Shown here: positions 35,788 through 42,970 of the stretch, piece after piece
How the letters are laid out: every line of letters begins with the position of its first letter
Numbering within the stretch: position 1 is the first letter of the stretch
Assembly (NCBI RefSeq): GCF_002240355.1
Contig: NZ_CP016353.1
Location: 1,910,501 to 1,974,500 of the forward strand
Direction: 5' to 3'
Source of the DNA: Prauserella marina
GTDB lineage: Bacteria; Actinomycetota; Actinomycetes; Mycobacteriales; Pseudonocardiaceae
Length of the DNA stretch: 64,000 nt
The notes under the pieces: model-generated
What the model was told of the DNA's origin: nothing
What the model saw: only the letters and a program-made list of their open reading frames with translations
Databases searched by the model: none
Translations under genes and position numbers: made by a program

Positions 35788-36156
35788 GTCGATCCTCCAC
35801 GTTCGCGTAATATGCGATGGCACTTTGCCACACGAGCTGTTGCCACGGAAGTCTTGATATCGCGGCTGTCTCGCCGGCGAGTTGCGCCGGCCGCATTGTC
35901 CGGCGGCGGTGGAACAACGCGAAAACCCGGCGACCAGCACGAGTCCGCGAGTGTCGTATCCGAAGACACCCGACGCCGCGCCTGTTTTGTCCAGGTTCAT
36001 GTGCGACGTCACGTGTGCACGTTCGTTCAGTACCGACGCGGCTGACACGACCGCCGCCGCAATGCGGCCGGACGGGATCCGGTCCCCGCTGCTTTCTCAT
36101 TCCTGATTACCGGCCTGCCGCATACCGGCCATCCGAAGGTGGCCGCCTCCTTCCGT
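35788..36156 (-). other. 369-bp intergenic region upstream of the MHS permease
   Basis: The region separates two minus-strand genes, the permease and the RecQ-type helicase. No gene was recognised. Near the permease end is the small palindrome TGGCA-CTT-TGCCA (about 35819) and two TTGCCAC direct copies about 15 bases apart, which could be regulator sites. The rest shows nothing clear. Confidence 0.4.
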
Positions 36157-38289
36157 TCACGAAGTAGAAGCCAAGGCGAACGGCAGTACGGCGGGGACCC
36201 CCGCGTTGCGCAGCATCCGGCTCGCCAGCGTCATTGTCCAGCCGGTGTCCACGAGATCGTCGACCAGCAGCACCGGCCCGGTCGGTGTTCGCGCCCGGGC
36301 GGCCAGATCGTCGGGAAGGCTCAGCCGTGCCCACAGGTCGGCGAGTCGCTGCGCACTGTTGGCTCTGCGCGGAGGTGGCCCGGTGGCGTCGAGCATCCCG
36401 GCGAAGTCGAGGCGGCCGACCGAGGCCAGTTTCTCCGCGAGTGACTGGACGAGCCGTGGTCGCGTGTGCGAGCCGATGCCCACCACGGCGACCGGTCGTT
36501 GCTCCCAGTCCCACGAGGCGAGTACGGCGACACAGGCTTGCAGCAGGGATTCGGGAACCACGTCGTCCGTTGCGTGTGGACCTACGAGTTCCCGCAGTCG
36601 TGTTCCCCAGCCCACGTCCGTCAACCTGCCTACCGTCCTGCCCGGTGCGGCCTGTTCGTCCTTGCCGATCCGGCCGGAAAGCGGGATGCCGAGTGTGGCC
36701 ATACCGGTGGGCCACTGGCGTCGCGCGGCCAGTTCGACTCCCGGTTTGCTCAATTGCCTGCTGGTCGCCTCGGTGGCCTCCGCGGATATCGTGGTTTCCC
36801 AGCGGTCTCCGGTGCAGTTGTCGCAGCGCCCGCACGCCGTTGCTTGCGGATCATCGAGTTGCCGCCGGAGAAACTCCATCCGGCAGCCGCCGGTCGCCTG
36901 GTAGTCGATCATTGCCTGTTGTTCCTCGGCCCGCGCCGTACGGACGCGCTCGTAGCGCTCCGCGTCGTAACTCCACGGCCTCCCCGTCGATTCCCAGCCG
37001 CCGCGCACGCGCCGGACCGCGCCGTCCACGTCGAGCACCTTGAGTACCATCTCAAGCCGGGATCGCGACAACTCGACCGTCGGCTCGATCGCGGCTGTCG
37101 ACAGTGGACGGTCGGCGCGCGCGAGACTGTCGAGTACCTGGCCGACGCGGTTCTCCTCCGGAAAAGCCAGCGAACCGAAGTAGTCCCAGATCTGCACGTC
37201 CTGCGAGCCGGGGAGCAAGATGACCTCGGCTCTCCGCACCCCACGGCCGGCGCGACCCACCTGCTGGTAGTAGGCGATCGGGGAAGAGGGCGCGCCGACA
37301 TGGACGACGAAACCGAGATCGGGTTTGTCGAACCCCATGCCGAGTGCCGATGTGGCGACGAGGGCCTTGACCCGGTTGGCGAGCAGGTCGTCCTCGGCGG
37401 CCTGGCGGTCGGCTGGGTCGGTTTTGCCGGTGTAGGCCGCCACCGGGTAGCCCCGCTCGTTCAGCAGCGTGGTGATGTCGTTGGCCGCCGCCACCGTCAG
37501 CGTGTAGATGATGCCGGAGCCGGGTAGCGAATCGAGGTTCTCCGTGAGCCAGGCCAGGCGTGCCGCCTCGTTGTCGAGTGACACACACGCAAGTCGCAGG
37601 CTTTCCCTGTCGAGCGGCCCTCGCAGCACGAGTGTGTCGGACCTGTTGCCGATGCCGAGTTGTTCGGCGACGTCGGTGACGACCCGATTGTTCGCCGTCG
37701 CGGTGGTGGCGAGTACCGGGACACCGTCGGGCAGTTCACCGAGCAGAGTGCGCAGTCGCCGGTAGTCGGGCCGGAAATCGTGCCCCCAATCCGAGATGCA
37801 GTGTGCCTCGTCGACGACGAGCAGCCCGGCCGACGCGGCGAGCTTCGGCAGAACGGTGTCGCGGAAATCCGGGTTGTTCAGTCGCTCGGGGCTCACCAGC
37901 AGGACGTCGACCCTGCCTCCCTCGATCGCGGCCTGCACCTCCTCCCATTCCTGCTGATTGGCCGAATTCATGGTGACCGCGTGGATACCCGCCTTCGCCG
38001 CCGCGGCGATCTGGTTGCGCATCAACGCGAGCAATGGCGAGATGATCACGGTCGGACCCGCCCCTCGCAGCCTCAGCAGCGCGGTCGAGAGGAAGTAGAC
38101 CGCCGATTTTCCCCACCCCGTGCGCTGTACGACGAGGGCTCGCCTGTGGTGTGCGACCAATGCCTCGATCGCGGTCCACTGATCCTCGCGCAGGGTCGCG
38201 CCGTCGCCGGCGAGCGCGCGCAGCAGTTCTTCCGCCTGCTGCCTCAGCGCGGTGGTGTCCACGGTGCTGATGGTGTCCTTGTTGTCCAC
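36157..38289 (-). CDS. RecQ-family DNA helicase fused to a phosphoribosyltransferase domain
   Basis: 710 residues from a GTG at 38289. The helicase half has Q-motif/Walker A (QRTGWGKSAVYFLST), DEAH box VVDEAHCISDWGHDF near residue 160, TATANNRV, and motifs V-VI (ATSALGMGFDKPDLGFVVH, QQVGRAGRG). A four-Cys RecQ zinc element follows (CRMEFLRRQ to ACGRCDNCTG, about 470-490). After a Ser/Thr-rich linker, about the last 150 residues are a type I PRTase-like domain: VAVVGIGSHTRP and the PRPP loop VLLVDDLVDTGWT near residue 675. The fusion suggests DNA unwinding linked to nucleotide chemistry or to PRPP sensing; the biochemical link is unknown. It stands alone between an MHS permease and nadD. Confidence 0.9.
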   Translation of the reverse strand: MDNKDTISTVDTTALRQQAEELLRALAGDGATLREDQWTAIEALVAHHRRALVVQRTGWGKSAVYFLSTALLRLRGAGPTVIISPLLALMRNQIAAAAKAGIHAVTMNSANQQEWEEVQAAIEGGRVDVLLVSPERLNNPDFRDTVLPKLAASAGLLVVDEAHCISDWGHDFRPDYRRLRTLLGELPDGVPVLATTATANNRVVTDVAEQLGIGNRSDTLVLRGPLDRESLRLACVSLDNEAARLAWLTENLDSLPGSGIIYTLTVAAANDITTLLNERGYPVAAYTGKTDPADRQAAEDDLLANRVKALVATSALGMGFDKPDLGFVVHVGAPSSPIAYYQQVGRAGRGVRRAEVILLPGSQDVQIWDYFGSLAFPEENRVGQVLDSLARADRPLSTAAIEPTVELSRSRLEMVLKVLDVDGAVRRVRGGWESTGRPWSYDAERYERVRTARAEEQQAMIDYQATGGCRMEFLRRQLDDPQATACGRCDNCTGDRWETTISAEATEATSRQLSKPGVELAARRQWPTGMATLGIPLSGRIGKDEQAAPGRTVGRLTDVGWGTRLRELVGPHATDDVVPESLLQACVAVLASWDWEQRPVAVVGIGSHTRPRLVQSLAEKLASVGRLDFAGMLDATGPPPRRANSAQRLADLWARLSLPDDLAARARTPTGPVLLVDDLVDTGWTMTLASRMLRNAGVPAVLPFALASTS

Positions 38290-38443
38290 GGGCCGTCTGC
38301 TTTCGGTTGGTGCCGGGGGCGGTGATCGGGCTGTTCGGGTGGCGTTGGCTGGGGCGCTGCTGATAGCTGTACCGGATGTGGCCGACGTTGTCGGCCGAGG
38401 GCGAGTGCGAACGGAACTCTCGTCAACGAAAACCGGGATCGTA

Positions 38444-38477
38444 TGTGACGCAGGTCACTCTCATGACTCGCGTCATG
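38444..38477 (+). promoter_or_regulatory. Crp/GlxR-like site and adjacent palindrome
   Basis: TGTGA-CGCAGG-TCACT (38444-38459) matches 9 of the 10 conserved positions of the Crp-type consensus TGTGA-N6-TCACA. Three bases further on lies CATGAC-TCGC-GTCATG (38462-38477), a perfect 6-base inverted repeat. Both are between the divergent recQ-like and nadD genes, about 155-170 bases from the recQ-like start and about 200 from nadD. Crp-type regulation is inferred only from the match. Confidence 0.45.
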
Positions 38478-38665
38478 AGGCTTCGAGTGCCACGTCTCTT
38501 CGCTGCGCCAGCACTCGCGGGGTGTCGTTGGCGCCCGGCGACGTCCCCCAGATCGCCGGTCGCGGAAGTGTCGCGGGAGCAGGTTCAGCACGGGGAGCGG
38601 GGGGCCTGCTCCCGCGACACGACCCTTCGGCACCGGTCCGTGCCGAGGTCGCTCACCTGGGTGTA

Positions 38666-38671
38666 TAGGGT
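38666..38671 (+). promoter_or_regulatory. Candidate -10 box (TAGGGT) of leaderless nadD
   Basis: TAGGGT (or the overlapping TATAGG at 38664) is followed by 8 bases and the nadD ATG, with no Shine-Dalgarno between. This is the same spacing as at valS, marR, gntR and degV. Confidence 0.45.
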
Positions 38672-38679
38672 GGGTTTTC

Positions 38680-39273
38680 ATGTCGTCACGTCGCATCGGT
38701 GTCATGGGGGGAACCTTCGACCCTGTGCACCACGGTCACCTCGTCGCCGCGAGCGAGGTGCAGAATCGTTTCGGCCTCGACGAGGTCATCTTCGTGCCGA
38801 CCGGCCAGCCGTGGCAGAAGGTCGACCGCGTCGTGTCCAAGGCGGAGGACCGCTACCTGATGACGGTCATCGCCACCGCGTCCAACCCGGTCTTCTCGGT
38901 CAGCAGGGTCGACGTCGACCGGGAAGGGCAGACCTTCACCGTCGACACCCTGCGCGACCTGCATACCGAGTACCCGGATGACGAACTGTTCTTCATCACC
39001 GGTGCCGATGCTCTTGAGCAGATCCTGACCTGGCGGGACGCCGACGAGTTGTTCAAGTACGCGCACTTCATCGGAGTGACACGACCCGGATATCAACTCG
39101 ACGACCACCATCTGCCGAAAGGCAAGGTCAGCCTGGTCGAGGTCACCGCGATGGCGATCTCCTCGACCGGGGTCAGGGAACGCGTCGGCAGCGGCGAGCC
39201 GGTCTGGTACCTGGTTCCCGACGGGGTCGTGCGATACATCGACAAACGGCGGCTGTACCGGCAGGAGACATGA
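38680..39273 (+). CDS. nadD: Nicotinate-nucleotide adenylyltransferase
   Basis: 197 residues. The nucleotidyl-transferase motif is [18 protein letters not shown], and the C-terminal [10 protein letters not shown] motif corresponds to ISSTx[15 protein letters not shown] is typical of NadD. It adenylates nicotinate mononucleotide in NAD synthesis. It heads the conserved series nadD-rsfS-phosphatase-SGNH-degV (Rv2421c to Rv2417c in M. tuberculosis). Confidence 0.96.
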   Translation: MSSRRIGVMGGTFDPVHHGHLVAASEVQNRFGLDEVIFVPTGQPWQKVDRVVSKAEDRYLMTVIATASNPVFSVSRVDVDREGQTFTVDTLRDLHTEYPDDELFFITGADALEQILTWRDADELFKYAHFIGVTRPGYQLDDHHLPKGKVSLVEVTAMAISSTGVRERVGSGEPVWYLVPDGVVRYIDKRRLYRQET

Positions 39274-39338
39274 CCGACAGAACCGTCGGTGCCGTTAGGT
39301 AGGCTTTTGCGGAGCCAGTTCGATCCAGAAGGAGCACC

Positions 39339-39737
39339 GTGACAGCGACGGCCGAAGCACGAGACATCGCGACTGCCGCCGCGCACGCAGCAGTGGACAA
39401 GAAGGCGACCGACGTGGTCGTGCTCGATGTCTCGGAGCAGCTCGTCATCACCGACGCGTTCGTGATCGCGTCGGCACCCAACGAGCGCCAAGTCGGCGCC
39501 ATCGTCGACAACGTCGAGGAAAAGCTCCGTATCGCGGGACACAAGCCGGTCCGCAGGGAAGGCGCGAGGGAGGGCCGCTGGGTCCTTCTCGACTACGTCG
39601 ATGTCGTCGTGCATGTCCAGCACGACGAGGAGCGTTCGTTCTACGGCCTTGAGCGGCTCTGGAAGGACTGCCCCCGCATCGAGGTCGAGGGCCTCGGCAA
39701 CGGGCAAGAGCCCGGCGCGGATCCGGACGCCCCGTGA
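39339..39737 (+). CDS. rsfS: Ribosome silencing factor RsfS
   Basis: 132 residues with the RsfS/YbeB/Iojap signatures DVVVLDVSEQLVITDAFVIASAPNERQVGAI and GRWVLLDYVDVVVHVQHDEERSFYGLERLWKDCP. It binds uL14 and blocks subunit joining when nutrients are short. The GTG has an AGAAGGAG site. A TAGGCT -10-like box at 39300-39305 may give a separate short-leader promoter. The stop overlaps the GTG of the next gene. Confidence 0.96.
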   Translation: MTATAEARDIATAAAHAAVDKKATDVVVLDVSEQLVITDAFVIASAPNERQVGAIVDNVEEKLRIAGHKPVRREGAREGRWVLLDYVDVVVHVQHDEERSFYGLERLWKDCPRIEVEGLGNGQEPGADPDAP

Positions 39738-40345
39738 GCCTGAGGCGGCTCGTGCTGTGGCGGCACGGCGAGACCGACTACAACGCGGCCGGCCGAATGC
39801 AAGGCCACCTCGATTCCGCGTTGACCGAGGTGGGCTGGAACCAAGCCAGGTTCGCCGCACTCGCGCTCGCGCGGTTCGAACCCGACGTCGTCATCGCATC
39901 CGATCTGCGCAGGGCAACCGACACGGCGACGGTGCTCACCGAGGCGATCGGGGTTCCGCTGCGCATCGACAAGCGGCTTCGCGAAACCCATCTCGGCGAG
40001 TGGCAGGGGCTGACCGGTGCCGAGGTGGACATCCGCTCGCCTGGCGACAGGCAACGCTGGCGCACTGACGCGACCTGGGCACCACCAGGCGGTGAAACCC
40101 GGATCGACGTGGCCGAGCGTGCTTCGGAAGTCGTGTCCGACCTGTCGCAGGAGACGCAGGAGTACGACACCGTCCTGCTCGCGGCACACGGCGGGCTGAT
40201 CGTCGCGCTGGTCGCGCACCTGATGACGCTCCCGGTCGAACTCTGGCCCTCGCTCGGCGGCATCGGCAACTGCCATTGGGTCGAGCTAGGTCTCAGGGAC
40301 GGCGGATGGCGGCTGCACGCCTACAACGCGGGCATGACCGGCTAG
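39734..40345 (+). CDS. Histidine phosphatase, probable glucosyl-3-phosphoglycerate phosphatase
   Basis: 203 residues of the phosphoglycerate-mutase-like family. The phosphorylated His lies in LWRHGETDYN, then RMQGHLDSALTEVG, SDLRRATDTA, RETHLGEWQGLTG and the second His in LLAAHGGLIVAL. The position directly after rsfS and before the SGNH gene is that of Rv2419c, described as GpgP in the methylglucose lipopolysaccharide pathway, so that role is likely by synteny. Generic phosphatase activity is certain from the motifs; the substrate is inference. Confidence 0.88.
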   Translation: MSLRRLVLWRHGETDYNAAGRMQGHLDSALTEVGWNQARFAALALARFEPDVVIASDLRRATDTATVLTEAIGVPLRIDKRLRETHLGEWQGLTGAEVDIRSPGDRQRWRTDATWAPPGGETRIDVAERASEVVSDLSQETQEYDTVLLAAHGGLIVALVAHLMTLPVELWPSLGGIGNCHWVELGLRDGGWRLHAYNAGMTG

Positions 40346-40347
40346 CG

Positions 40348-41109
40348 ATGGCCACCGGACCGAAGCTGCTCGTCTTCGGCGACTCGTTGAGCTTCCACGG
40401 CCCCGGTGGCGGCTGCGCGGCCGACGATCCGAGGCTGTGGCCCAACATCATGGCCGAGCGCCTGGGCGGCAGCGCCGAATTGGTCGCCGGAATCGGGTGG
40501 AACGCGCGGGACGTGTGGTGGGCACTGACCGGCGACCCGCGCGTGTGGGCCGACGTCCGCCGCGCCGACGCGGTCGTCTTCGCCGTCGGCAGTATGGACA
40601 CGCTGCCCTCGCCGTTGCCGACCTATCTGCGGGTCGGTCTGCGTTATCTGCGGCCCGACCGGCTCCGGCGGATGGTGCGCGGCGGTTACCTCGCGGCTCA
40701 GCCGCATCTGGCGGTCGCGATGAGGGGAAGGCCCGCCGTACTGCCTCCGAAGCTCACGGTGTGCTATCTGGACACCGCGGTCGGCGCGTTGCGGACATTG
40801 CGGCCCGATCTGCCGATCGCCGGATGGCTGCCTTCCGTGCACCGTGCGGCCTCCTATGGAAACGTGCACACGGCTCGCGCCGAGACGGCGGCGAGGCTGG
40901 CCGCGTGGTCGGCCCGGGCGGCCGTTCCGTTGCTCGACCTGCCCGAGGTCGTCGGCGAGCACGTGCTCGCGGGCCACGGCAACGCCGACGGGATGCACTG
41001 GGGCTGGGCCGGGCACGACGCGGTCGGAGCCGCCATGGCCGCGCTCGTGACGCCGCTGCTCGGCGAGGTCGGCGCGCCGACGACCGGCACGCGCGGCCAG
41101 GCGACGTAG
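40348..41109 (+). CDS. SGNH-fold protein, OctT-like (octanoyltransferase homologue)
   Basis: 253 residues, starting at ATG 40348 two bases after the phosphatase stop. The N-terminus has the block I GDSLSFHGPGGGC motif, but the protein has no signal peptide and is cytosolic. DGMHWGWAGH supplies the C-terminal Asp/His pair. The corresponding M. tuberculosis gene, Rv2418c, was described as OctT, which octanoylates an early methylglucose lipopolysaccharide precursor. With the preceding GpgP-like gene this suggests two steps of the same pathway. The assignment rests mainly on position. Confidence 0.75.
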   Translation: MATGPKLLVFGDSLSFHGPGGGCAADDPRLWPNIMAERLGGSAELVAGIGWNARDVWWALTGDPRVWADVRRADAVVFAVGSMDTLPSPLPTYLRVGLRYLRPDRLRRMVRGGYLAAQPHLAVAMRGRPAVLPPKLTVCYLDTAVGALRTLRPDLPIAGWLPSVHRAASYGNVHTARAETAARLAAWSARAAVPLLDLPEVVGEHVLAGHGNADGMHWGWAGHDAVGAAMAALVTPLLGEVGAPTTGTRGQAT

Positions 41110-41112
41110 GCT
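41107..41112 (+). promoter_or_regulatory. Candidate -10 box (TAGGCT) of leaderless degV
   Basis: TAGGCT begins with the TAG stop of the preceding gene and is followed by 7 bases and the degV GTG. There is no Shine-Dalgarno. Stop codon and promoter element thus share bases. Confidence 0.4.
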
Positions 41113-41119
41113 GGCATCC

Positions 41120-41983
41120 GTGCCGGTCGCCGTCGTAACGGACTCCACTGCTCACCTGCCGGAAGGGTTCGCCGAGAGACACGGGATCCGGGTCGTTCCA
41201 TGTCACGTGCTCATCGACGGGGTCGCGGCACTGGATGGCGTCGAAGTCGGTCCGGCGGCGCTCGCCGAGGCACTGAGGCAGCGGCACATCGTCACGACGT
41301 CACGGCCGGCGCCGTCGGCCTTCGCCTCCGCCTTCCGTGCCGCATTGGCTGACGGCGCCGACACGGTGGTGTCGGTCCACCTGTCGAAGCGACTGTCGGG
41401 AACCTGGGAATCGGCGGTACTCGCGGCTCAAGAGGTGGGGCCGGACCGGGTGCGGGTCGTCGACTCGAGGACGACCGCGATGGGTCTCGGCTTTGCGGCG
41501 CTGCATGCCGCGAACGTGGCGTCGGCGGGAGCGGGCGGTGAGCAAGTCGAGGCGGCGGCCGTCGCCGCGGCGGAACGGTCGGACACGTTCTTCGTGGTCG
41601 AGACATTGGAATACCTCCGGCGTGGGGGACGGATCGGTCCAGCGGCCGCGTTGCTGGGCACTGCGCTTGCGGTCAAGCCCGTCCTGCGGGTGGAGGAGGG
41701 TGAGATCCGGCCTTTGGAAAAGGTACGCACCATGCATCGCGCCGTCGCGCGGTTGCTGGACCTCGCCGCGCGGTCGGCCGGCGACGAGGCGATCGAGGTC
41801 GCTGTGCACCATCTCGCCTCGCCGGAGCGTGCCGCCGAACTCGCGACAAGGCTTGAGGAGATGTTGCCTCGTTCTCAGGGGTGTGTCGTGTCGGAATTGG
41901 GTGCGGTGGTCGGTGCGCACACCGGTCCCGGCGTGCTCGGCATTGTCGTGCAGCGGCCGGAATCGGTGCCTGTCCGACGTTAG
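41120..41983 (+). CDS. DegV family fatty-acid-binding protein
   Basis: 287 residues. The two-domain DegV fold begins VAVVTDSTAHLPEGFAERHGIRVVPCHVLIDG, with TSRPAPSAFASAF and VVDSRTTAMGLGF as fatty-acid-binding segments. In Gram-positive bacteria DegV proteins (FakB) hand fatty acids to the kinase FakA; no fakA is seen nearby. The position matches Rv2417c. The GTG start lies 7 bases after a TAGGCT box and lacks a ribosome site. Confidence 0.92.
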   Translation: MPVAVVTDSTAHLPEGFAERHGIRVVPCHVLIDGVAALDGVEVGPAALAEALRQRHIVTTSRPAPSAFASAFRAALADGADTVVSVHLSKRLSGTWESAVLAAQEVGPDRVRVVDSRTTAMGLGFAALHAANVASAGAGGEQVEAAAVAAAERSDTFFVVETLEYLRRGGRIGPAAALLGTALAVKPVLRVEEGEIRPLEKVRTMHRAVARLLDLAARSAGDEAIEVAVHHLASPERAAELATRLEEMLPRSQGCVVSELGAVVGAHTGPGVLGIVVQRPESVPVRR

Positions 41984-42020
41984 CGCACACCGCTGCCGAC
42001 AAGTGGCCGTCGACCCCGAG

Positions 42021-42047
42021 TTGTCCACAGGGGCCCGGTTGTCCACA
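42021..42047 (+). promoter_or_regulatory. Pair of DnaA boxes upstream of comEA
   Basis: TTGTCCACA occurs twice, at 42021-42029 and 42039-42047, in the same orientation and 18 bases apart. This equals the high-GC actinomycete DnaA-box consensus (TTGTCCACA in Streptomyces). The pair lies in the 117-bp degV-comEA gap, just upstream of the candidate comEA promoter. Binding is inferred. It is too small for an origin. Confidence 0.55.
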
Positions 42048-42087
42048 GATTGGCGAATTCACGCTTCCGGTGGCAAGGAGGGTTCTC

Positions 42088-42093
42088 TAGCGT
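42088..42093 (+). promoter_or_regulatory. Candidate -10 box (TAGCGT) of comEA
   Basis: TAGCGT is followed by 7 bases and the GTG at 42101. A good AAGGAGGG sequence lies further upstream (about 42075-42082), too far to serve that GTG, so a leaderless start is favoured. Confidence 0.4.
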
Positions 42094-42100
42094 CGATCGG

Positions 42101-42970
42101 GTGTTCGAGAAAGCCACGACCCGTTCCTCCACAGAGGACACATCAGACGACACCGCGGACGGCGGTGCTGGTTCTGTTCGCTCACAGGAAAAAGCCTCCG
42201 CTCCCTCACGTGCTCGCCTCGCGCAACTTGCCGATCAGGTCGAGCGGGACAACGCGCGAAACGACGAAGCGCCACCGGCCGACCGCGCCGGCCGGATGAT
42301 CGAACGCTGGCTTCCCGAGGGAGCGTTGTCCGGGCCCGGCCGCCGCCGCGGGGTGTTCCTCGCGACCGGTCTCGTCGTGGCCGCGGTGATCGTCACCGCG
42401 GTCGTCATGCTGACCGGTTCGGGCCCGGCATCCGAACGTCCGCCCCCGCTGCCGGTTGCTCAGCAGCAGGCGGCCGCCGTCACGGCGACAACGGGACCGT
42501 CCACGACGGACACCAGCGACGAGCCGATGGTGGTCAGCGTCGTGGGAAAGGTCGCCGAACCCGGCTTGATCACGGTGCCTGCCGGTGCGAGGGTCGCCGA
42601 CGCCATCCGGGCTGTCGGGGGAGCCGACAAGGACGCGGACCTGCTGTCGGTCAACCTCGCGCGTCGGCTGAGCGACGGCGAACAGGTGTACGTCGGAGTC
42701 CCCGTACCGCCCGAGGTGATGGCGGCGGAATCTGGCCCCGCGCCGCCCGGGACCGGCGCCGGCCAGCAGGACACCGCGAAGATCGATCTGAACACGGCGG
42801 GGCAGGAACAACTGGAGAGCCTCAACGGGGTGGGAGAGGTGACCGCGCAACGGATACTCGACTGGCGGGCGCGCAACGGCCGCTTCACCGCCGTGGAGCA
42901 ACTGCGAGAAGTCGACGGCATCGGCGAGAAACGGTTCGCGGAGCTTCGTGAGCAGGTGACTCTGGGATGA
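42101..42970 (+). CDS. comEA: ComEA-like helix-hairpin-helix DNA-binding protein
   Basis: 289 residues. A charged cytoplasmic N-terminus of about 85 residues leads to one membrane segment (GVFLATGLVVAAVIVTAVVMLTG), then a Pro/Thr linker, a SLBB domain (VVSVVGKVAEPGLITVPAGARVADAIRAVGG) and a C-terminal (HhH)2 unit (KIDLNTAGQEQLESLNGVGEVTAQRILDWR to EVDGIGEKRFAELREQV). It would hold incoming DNA outside the membrane and pass it to ComEC. The start GTG is supported only by the leaderless promoter spacing. The ATG of comEC overlaps its stop. Confidence 0.9.
   Translation: MFEKATTRSSTEDTSDDTADGGAGSVRSQEKASAPSRARLAQLADQVERDNARNDEAPPADRAGRMIERWLPEGALSGPGRRRGVFLATGLVVAAVIVTAVVMLTGSGPASERPPPLPVAQQQAAAVTATTGPSTTDTSDEPMVVSVVGKVAEPGLITVPAGARVADAIRAVGGADKDADLLSVNLARRLSDGEQVYVGVPVPPEVMAAESGPAPPGTGAGQQDTAKIDLNTAGQEQLESLNGVGEVTAQRILDWRARNGRFTAVEQLREVDGIGEKRFAELREQVTLG

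Larger units (their letters stand above)
38290..38679 (+). other. 390-bp divergent intergenic region, recQ-like to nadD
   Basis: No gene was recognised. The region holds a Crp-like site and a second dyad (38444-38477) and the likely nadD -10 box (38666-38671). The remainder is ordinary GC-rich sequence. Confidence 0.5.
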
